Assembly (NCBI GenBank): GCA_010909165.1
Contig: MU008195.1
Location: forward strand, 186,001 to 250,000
Reading direction: 5' to 3'
DNA: 64,000 bases
Origin: Anthoceros angustus
Taxonomy: Eukaryota; Streptophyta; Anthocerotopsida; Anthocerotales; Anthocerotaceae
A program made the translations under genes and the position numbers. Of this stretch, positions 58,788-64,000 are shown in pieces; the first letter of the stretch is position 1; each line of letters begins with the position of its first letter. The notes under the pieces were generated by a model. It was not told the DNA's origin and searched no databases. It saw only the letters and a program-made list of their open reading frames with translations.

Positions 58788-60675
58788 CGATCTATATTTA
58801 AAACACTTCATTACGCAATAAGGTAGTTTTCAATTGTTCGTCATTCGATTAGTAATATGTTATTACTAGATATACCCTTCCATTTCAGGGCCACACATGT
58901 TTGGTCCACTGCCACTCTGTCTGCCTGCATATATAATGTAACCGAGGCATTGTGTCGTTCCACGTGCAAGGGCCCGGCGAGGTGCGCCATGAGGTGTGCC
59001 AATGGATGTATGCAGTCTATGCGTCCTGGACCGGGCCTACCTTTCGCCCCCATCTACGCCCCTATTCAAATGTGTACACTCCATACCACGACATTGAAAT
59101 CGCAGACCTCAATAATCTCCAAGCGTGCAGGCTCTCGTCGTGTGCTTCCCTTTTCCTTTGTTCTTCGCGGCCCTTCGCGTGGCACCGCCTTTTCTCCGCC
59201 CATCGGCGGCCTTCCCGGATGCTTCCCCTCCTTTCCGCTTCCAGATTCCAAGAATTGACTTCCAGCCGCTGAGACCATTGCTCTTCTTCGATGATGCGAT
59301 GTTTCAAGTCTCGCAATTTCTCGCCGCAAGAATCAATTTCAAAGTCATTAAAACACATGTGTTGTAAGCGGCATATCTGGTCCCTCACCTCATCCTCTGC
59401 TTCCCACGTCCGCGATAGTGGCTTTAGCACCGACCTCTCCGCTGCGTCCATGCCCTATGTTTGCCTCCCGCCATCCTCTACTCCGGGCGCTCCCTCGGTA
59501 GCGATAGATGGTGGCTAGTCGTAGCCATCTCCATCCTCTCAAGCAAAGACGGACTTTCCAGGCCCCAGAATCCACTGTATTTGGCGGTTGGGGCGTCCGT
59601 CTCCACCCTCCTCTCCCACTTCCTCCATACCTCCTTCCTCTCCATTGTGCTCACAACATCATCCTCGTTAGATTCACACATGGCAGTGCAAAACGATTAC
59701 AGGATCCGCTATTCTCGATCTATATTTAAAACACTTCATTACGCAATAAGGTAGTTTTCAATTGTTCGTCATTCGATTAGTAATATGTTATTACTAGATA
59801 TACCCTTCCATTGTGGCCACACATGTTTGGTCCATCGCCACTCTCTCGCATATATAATGTAACCGAGGCATTGTGTCGCTCCACGCAAGGGCCCGGCGAG
59901 GTGCGCCATGAGGTGTGCCGATGGATGTATGCGCTATGCGTCTGGACGGGCCTACCTTTCGCCCCCATCTACGCCCCTATTCAAATGTGTACACTCCATA
60001 CCACGACATTGAAATCGCAGACCTCAATAATCTCCAAGCGTGCAGGCTCTCGTCGTGTGCTTCCCTTTCCCTTTGTTCTTCGCCGCGTCCTTTCGTGCAG
60101 GGCACCGCCTTTTCTCCGGCCCATCGGCAGCCTTCCCCGGATGCTTCCCCGCTCCTTTCCGCTTCCGCAGATTCCCGCAAATTGACTTCCAGCGCACCGG
60201 AGACCATTGCTCTTCTTCAGATGATGCAGATGTTTCCTGAAGTCTCCCGCAATTTCCCTGCACCGCAAGAATCAATTTCAAAGTCACTGTAAAAAACACA
60301 TGTGTTGTAAAGCGGCATATTTTGGTCGTCCCTCACCTCATCCTCTCTGGCTTTGCTTCCCACGTCCGCGATAGTGGCTTTAGCAAACCGACCTCTCCGC
60401 ACACGTCCATGCCCTATGTTTGCCTCCCCGCCATCCTCTACTCCGGGCGCTCCCTCGGTAGCGATAGATGGTGGCTAGTCGTAGCCATCTCCATCCTCTC
60501 AAGCAAAGACGGACTTTCCAGGCCCCAGAATCCACTGTATTTGGCGGTTGGGGCGTCCGTCTCCACCCTCCTCTCCCACTTCCTCCATACCTCCTTCCTC
60601 TCCATTGTGCTCACAACATCATCCTCGTTAGATTCACACATGGCAGTGCAAAACGATTACAGGATCCGCTATTCT
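58788..60675. repeat. Tandem duplication, period about 928 bp (unit T1)
   Basis: The unit begins CGATCTATATTTAAAACACTTC at 58788 and again at 59716, and a third CGATCTAT at 60676 closes the second copy. The copies agree over nearly their whole length with small insertions in the second (for example TTTCCTGAAGTCTCC near 60233). The minus strand reads the same Glu/Arg-rich peptide in both copies. Confidence 0.9.
59062..59451 (-). CDS. Hypothetical minus-strand frame in T1
   Basis: 129 codons. The middle is helical and charged (EKLRDLKHRIIEEEQWSQRLEVNSWNLEAERR), followed by basic segments. In the second T1 copy (59981-60299) the same peptide is read in several frames because of small indels. 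No domain is recognised, so it is either a decayed gene or a repeat frame. Confidence 0.3.
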   Translation of the reverse strand: MDAAERSVLKPLSRTWEAEDEVRDQICRLQHMCFNDFEIDSCGEKLRDLKHRIIEEEQWSQRLEVNSWNLEAERRGSIREGRRWAEKRRCHAKGREEQRKREAHDESLHAWRLLRSAISMSWYGVYTFE

Positions 60676-61106
60676 CGATCTATGCAATCCATGTGCACGA
60701 GTTTCGCCCTGTTGTCCATCATTTTTCCACCGCCCAACCACCCGTCCATATGCGTAACACGCAAACCACCTTACCCAATTCCGAAAAGTACTTGCCCAAA
60801 GCTCGCATGTTTTCTACGCGTTAGAACCCCGGCACTCTTCCTGTTGGATGTCTTCCCAGCACTTCGAAACTTGGCACAGATCCTCTCGCCCTTATGCCGT
60901 ATGGGTTGGGTCCATTGGTTCCCGCTTCGGCGGTAGCTAGCAGCTTCTTTGGGCGTTAAGCACCTCGGCTTCCACTTGCGCATACCTTGCCTCTTCCTCT
61001 TGTACGCACTTCAGCCATACATCCTTTGCAATGTTGGGAGGCATGCGCGCTTGCTTCTCTGCCTTCCTCCGCGGCTGCCTTTTGTTGATCACAAGTGCTC
61101 TTGTAG
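60676..61106 (-). other. Unique segment between T1 and T2
   Basis: Minus-strand frames continue the T2 reading (RCRKATRALVINKRQPRRKAEKQARMPPNIAKDVW) and then a separate 70-codon frame (60771-60983). These look like the downstream end of the unknown coding region of T2, no longer repeated. No recognised domain. Confidence 0.35.
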
Positions 61107-63170
61107 CCTTCCTACACCGGCAGATCCGAGATCTTTGGCACTGACTGAATTGCTTGTTCACCTCCCACTTGGATAAGCTGTGCAACCCAGTTTCTGCATG
61201 ACTCTTCTTTCTTGTCCTCCACCAGCTCCCTCCCCCGCAATGTCCGTATGTCCGTTTGCACTAGTTGGTGCACCATGTTCAACACCCGCCACTCAAAGTG
61301 GGTGAGCCCTCCTCGGCGAGCGTCTAACTGAACTTCCGCGGAGGTGCGATCCAAGCACCCCCGCCAGTGCTCCTTCCGGAGAACGCCTCAAGTAAGCCGA
61401 ACCCCTCCTTACCCACGGATGTCAAAATTAAATGGGCTCTACCTACCTGCCTCGACAAAGGAGCCCTCGGCTCTGGAGGGCTCCAATGTCGACCCCTCTC
61501 CTTCCTCTCTTCTTCCCCACCGGCTACCTCCCGCTCCGCCCATGCTTCCCCGGTTGCTAAGATCTCGCCGAGCGGGCGACTTCATCGTGACACCCGATGC
61601 GAGTTGAGACTCGATGACTTCCTCGTCGGTGCGCTAGGCAAGCCGTCCATATGCCCTTCTTGTCTGCAAGCCGCCATCCGCTACGGGTGATCCTCGCCAC
61701 CGATGGTCACCAGTCTCCTCAGCTCCCAGGCGCCATTGCCATCGTCACAAGCAATTTGCGGCAATCTGCTGTCGTTCTCTCTCGACATCGCCGCAGAGTG
61801 CCGCTCCGATGGTGTGTCCGTGTTCCCCGTCGCCGCCCTCGTGCATCGCTGCGCATCACCGCAGTGGTTCCCCACCTCGCACCATTCCACGCGTTCCACC
61901 TCTTCCAAGCTTGACCAAGTGTGCGATGTTGTCGAAGTGCTCAGCTCCCGCACTTGCATATCCATGTTCACGCCTGGTGATCTCTACCACCGCAAGTGTT
62001 CAAAATTTGAATGCCATTAAGCATATATCCGTGCCCAAATGTCCATAGACATTGTGCACATGTCTGGTGATACCATGCACCTGATCTTCCAATGGCCTCC
62101 CCACGATTCAGCGACCCGGCTCTTGATCTTGTCCTTCCTACACCGGCAGATCCGAGATCTTTGACACTGGCTGAATTGCTTGTTCACCTCCCACTTGGAT
62201 AAGCCAGGTGCAACAGCCCAGATTTTCCGCCGCAGCTCTTCTTTCTTGTCCTCCACCAGCTCCCTCCAGCATCGCAATGTCCGTATGTCCGTTTGCACTA
62301 GTTGGTGCACCATGTTCAACACCCCGCGCCACTCAAAGTGGGTGAGCCCTCCTCGGCGAGAACGTCTAACCTGAACTTCCGCCGGAGGTGCAGATCCAAG
62401 CACCCCTGCCACAGGTGCTCCTTCCGGGAGAACGCTCTCAAGTAAGCGCTGAACCCCCTCCTTACCCACGGATGTCAAAATTCGGCGGAAATGGGCTTCT
62501 ACCTCTCCTTCTGACAAAGGAGCCCTTCGGCTCTGCCGGAGGGCTCCAACTGTTGGCCCCTCTCCCTCCTCTCCTTCTTCCCCACCGGCTACCTCCCGCT
62601 CCGCCCATGCTTCCCGCCGGTTGCTAAGATCTCGCCGAGCGGGCGACTTCATCGTGACACCCCCGCGTTGAGACTCGATGACTTCCTCGTCCGCGCTAGG
62701 CAAGTGCCCATATGCCCTTCTTCGCTGCAAGCCGCCATCCGCTACGGGTGATCCTCGCCACCGCCGATGGTCACCAGTACCGCCGCAGCCTCCAACCGCG
62801 CCATTGCCATCGTCACAAGCAATTTGCGCAATTTGCGCGCTGCACTTGTTTCTCTCGCTGCCGCCGCAGCGCGCCTGCCGATGGTGTGTCCGTGTTCCCC
62901 GTCGCCTCGCATCGCGCTCCGCCTGCGACCACACCACTGCAGTGGTTCCCCACCGTCGAGCCATTCCGCGTTCCACCTCTTCCAAGCTTGACCGGCGGTG
63001 TGGTCTTAAGTGCTCAGCTCCCGCACTTGCATATCCATGTTCACGCCTGGTGATCTCCACACCCTGCCTGCAAGTGTTCAAAATTTGAATGCCATTAAGC
63101 ATATATCCGTGCCCAAATGTCCATAGACATTGTGCCTGTTGTACGGTGGTACCATGCACCCTGATCTTCC
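61107..63170. repeat. Tandem duplication, period about 1026 bp (unit T2)
   Basis: CCTTCCTACACCGGCAGATCCGAG starts both copies at 61107 and 62133. Other shared blocks are GCACTAGTTGGTGCACCATGTTCAACAC, CGGATGTCAAAATT and CGTGCCCAAATGTCCATAGACATTGTG. The first copy carries many small deletions relative to the second (for example at 61190 and 61330), and the second copy keeps the longer minus-strand frame. The two differ in age or constraint. Confidence 0.9.
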
Positions 63171-63300
63171 AATGGCCTCCCCACGATTCACGAGCGCCCC
63201 CGCTCATGTGACGGCCGGCCCTTCCACGGCTGTCACGCCCTCTTGTACCCGGGCGTGAGCTCCTGTCGATCCTCTTGCAGCGCCCCATACAGCAGTGCAT
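62017..63300 (-). CDS. Large unknown minus-strand frame across T2
   Basis: 427 codons without a stop, in a region where plus frames are also rather open because of base composition. Charged and basic. A repeated element ESWGGHWKIR appears near the start and again at the end, reflecting the tandem unit. The segment GLTHFEWRGVLNMVHQLVQTDIRTLRCWRELVEDKKEELRRK is the part kept in both copies and has the look of a real helical domain. A Cys-containing QCQRSRICRCRK follows it. I recognise no family. It could be a transposon protein; splice sites were not resolved. Confidence 0.35.
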   Translation of the reverse strand: MHCCMGRCKRIDRSSRPGTRGRDSRGRAGRHMSGGARESWGGHWKIRVHGTTVQQAQCLWTFGHGYMLNGIQILNTCRQGVEITRREHGYASAGAEHLRPHRRSSLEEVERGMARRWGTTAVVWSQAERDARRRGTRTHHRQARCGGSERNKCSAQIAQIACDDGNGAVGGCGGTGDHRRWRGSPVADGGLQRRRAYGHLPSADEEVIESQRGGVTMKSPARRDLSNRREAWAEREVAGGEEGEEGEGPTVGALRQSRRAPLSEGEVEAHFRRILTSVGKEGVQRLLESVLPEGAPVAGVLGSAPPAEVQVRRSRRGGLTHFEWRGVLNMVHQLVQTDIRTLRCWRELVEDKKEELRRKIWAVAPGLSKWEVNKQFSQCQRSRICRCRKDKIKSRVAESWGGHWKIRCMVSPDMCTMSMDIWARIYA

Positions 63301-64000
63301 GCGGCATCCGGTAGGTTCTATCGTGGCGGACCCTTCAATGTTCTCACCTCACCCGGTGGCGTGGGACGTAAGGTCGGTCAAACCAAGTGAGTTGAATGGT
63401 GGCGAAGGTACATAGTCTTGGACCGTCGCGACCGGTTCCTTTCCGATACCGCTTGTTTCCTGCCAAACATGGACTCGCAGGCCGATGTCCCCAGTTTCTC
63501 ATTGCATTGGAGCACGGCGCTTTCTGGTGACCCACCGCCAGCGGATGGCCAAGACCCAACCCCTGCCGGGCCGGTGGCAGTGCAGGCTGTGGATGCATCA
63601 GAGTCTTTCACGACGACCGAGTTGGTGTCGAACGCCTCCACCGAAGGAGGCGTCGCCAGTTCACGGTGGGAAATATGACCCCCGGGCCGGCCGTCGGCGG
63701 CCGATGGGGATGACGCTACAAGCCCGAACATGGAGAACTCGGTGAGCTTATGGCCGTCGATTGAAGTGCATCATTGTGTCTTTGTCTCCAGCGTGGGATC
63801 CGCGTCATTCCTCACCCGTTGCTCCCGACATGTTGGGGATGCATTGAGTGGGACGATAGTTGCTAGAAAGGTCCACACCTTGCGGTTACTTCTTTCCACC
63901 TCGAGGAGGTGCCTTGCCCTTCTCATGTAAATGTCGCGGCAAGTGAACGCATCATTCGAACCGAAACTTGGTGAATGCTTTTGTCTACTGCAGCAAGCGG
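63301..64000. other. Window end, no supported gene
   Basis: A plus frame (63418-63678) and a minus frame (63378-63731) overlap, both Ser/Pro/Ala-rich, with no recognised domain. The region may continue the unknown element on the minus strand. Confidence 0.4.

Noticed and set aside
58788-63170. CRISPR-like or centromeric satellite array
   Set aside because: Units of about 1 kb occur in only two copies, without short direct repeats and spacers. A satellite would need many copies, which this window does not show.

Overview
This window is nuclear DNA from a green plant of the streptophyte lineage. A streptophyte alga or an early-diverging land plant fits best, but that placement is inference. 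The evidence is six intact intron-bearing genes of plant type plus an intronless plant transporter: an Ariadne RBR ubiquitin ligase of the plant ARI5-like subtype, an ankyrin/AAA+ CbxX-type ATPase, VPS41 with a C-terminal RING, a plant-like alpha-tubulin, Rab11/RabA, tocopherol cyclase with a plausible plastid transit peptide, an EDR1-type Raf-like kinase and a plastid-type EamA transporter. An F-box/Kelch gene is also present but its frame is broken. I rebuilt splice junctions by reading GT..AG borders that keep frame with the known families. The rebuilt proteins have normal family lengths (541, 477, 1036, 446, 217, 450 and 1010 residues).

Layout. 1-12.4 kb is transposon debris: a frameshifted Ty1/copia element (+), a GC-rich repeat family (called R1 here) in direct and inverted copies around one ambiguous base, and a decayed CACTA/EnSpm transposase (-). 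12.4-45.4 kb is the gene island: ARI (-), F-box/Kelch (+), CbxX-type AAA+ (-), VPS41 (-), alpha-tubulin (-), Rab11 (+), tocopherol cyclase (+), EDR1-like kinase (+), EamA transporter (+). 45.4-58.2 kb is a nest of one Ty3/gypsy-like family in tandem, inverted and shuffled pieces, with another R1 copy at 50.5-51.5 kb. A 14-bp palindrome (CCTACC-NN-GGTAGG) recurs through this nest. 58.2-64 kb holds two unrelated tandem duplications (periods about 928 and 1026 bp) carrying minus-strand reading frames that I do not recognise.

The genes are ordinary housekeeping and signalling functions and do not form a pathway together: ubiquitin ligation, vacuolar tethering (VPS41), recycling-vesicle traffic (Rab11), microtubules, plastid antioxidant synthesis (VTE1), a stress kinase, and a plastid chaperone-like ATPase. 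The less ordinary signals are the recurrent palindrome inside and outside coding sequence, the gypsy-like unit with no RT active-site block and no visible integrase but an extra reading frame, the AT-rich tubulin gene in GC-rich surroundings, a 66-bp repeat that copies a VPS41 splice donor in frame, and the unrecognised tandem duplications at the right end.
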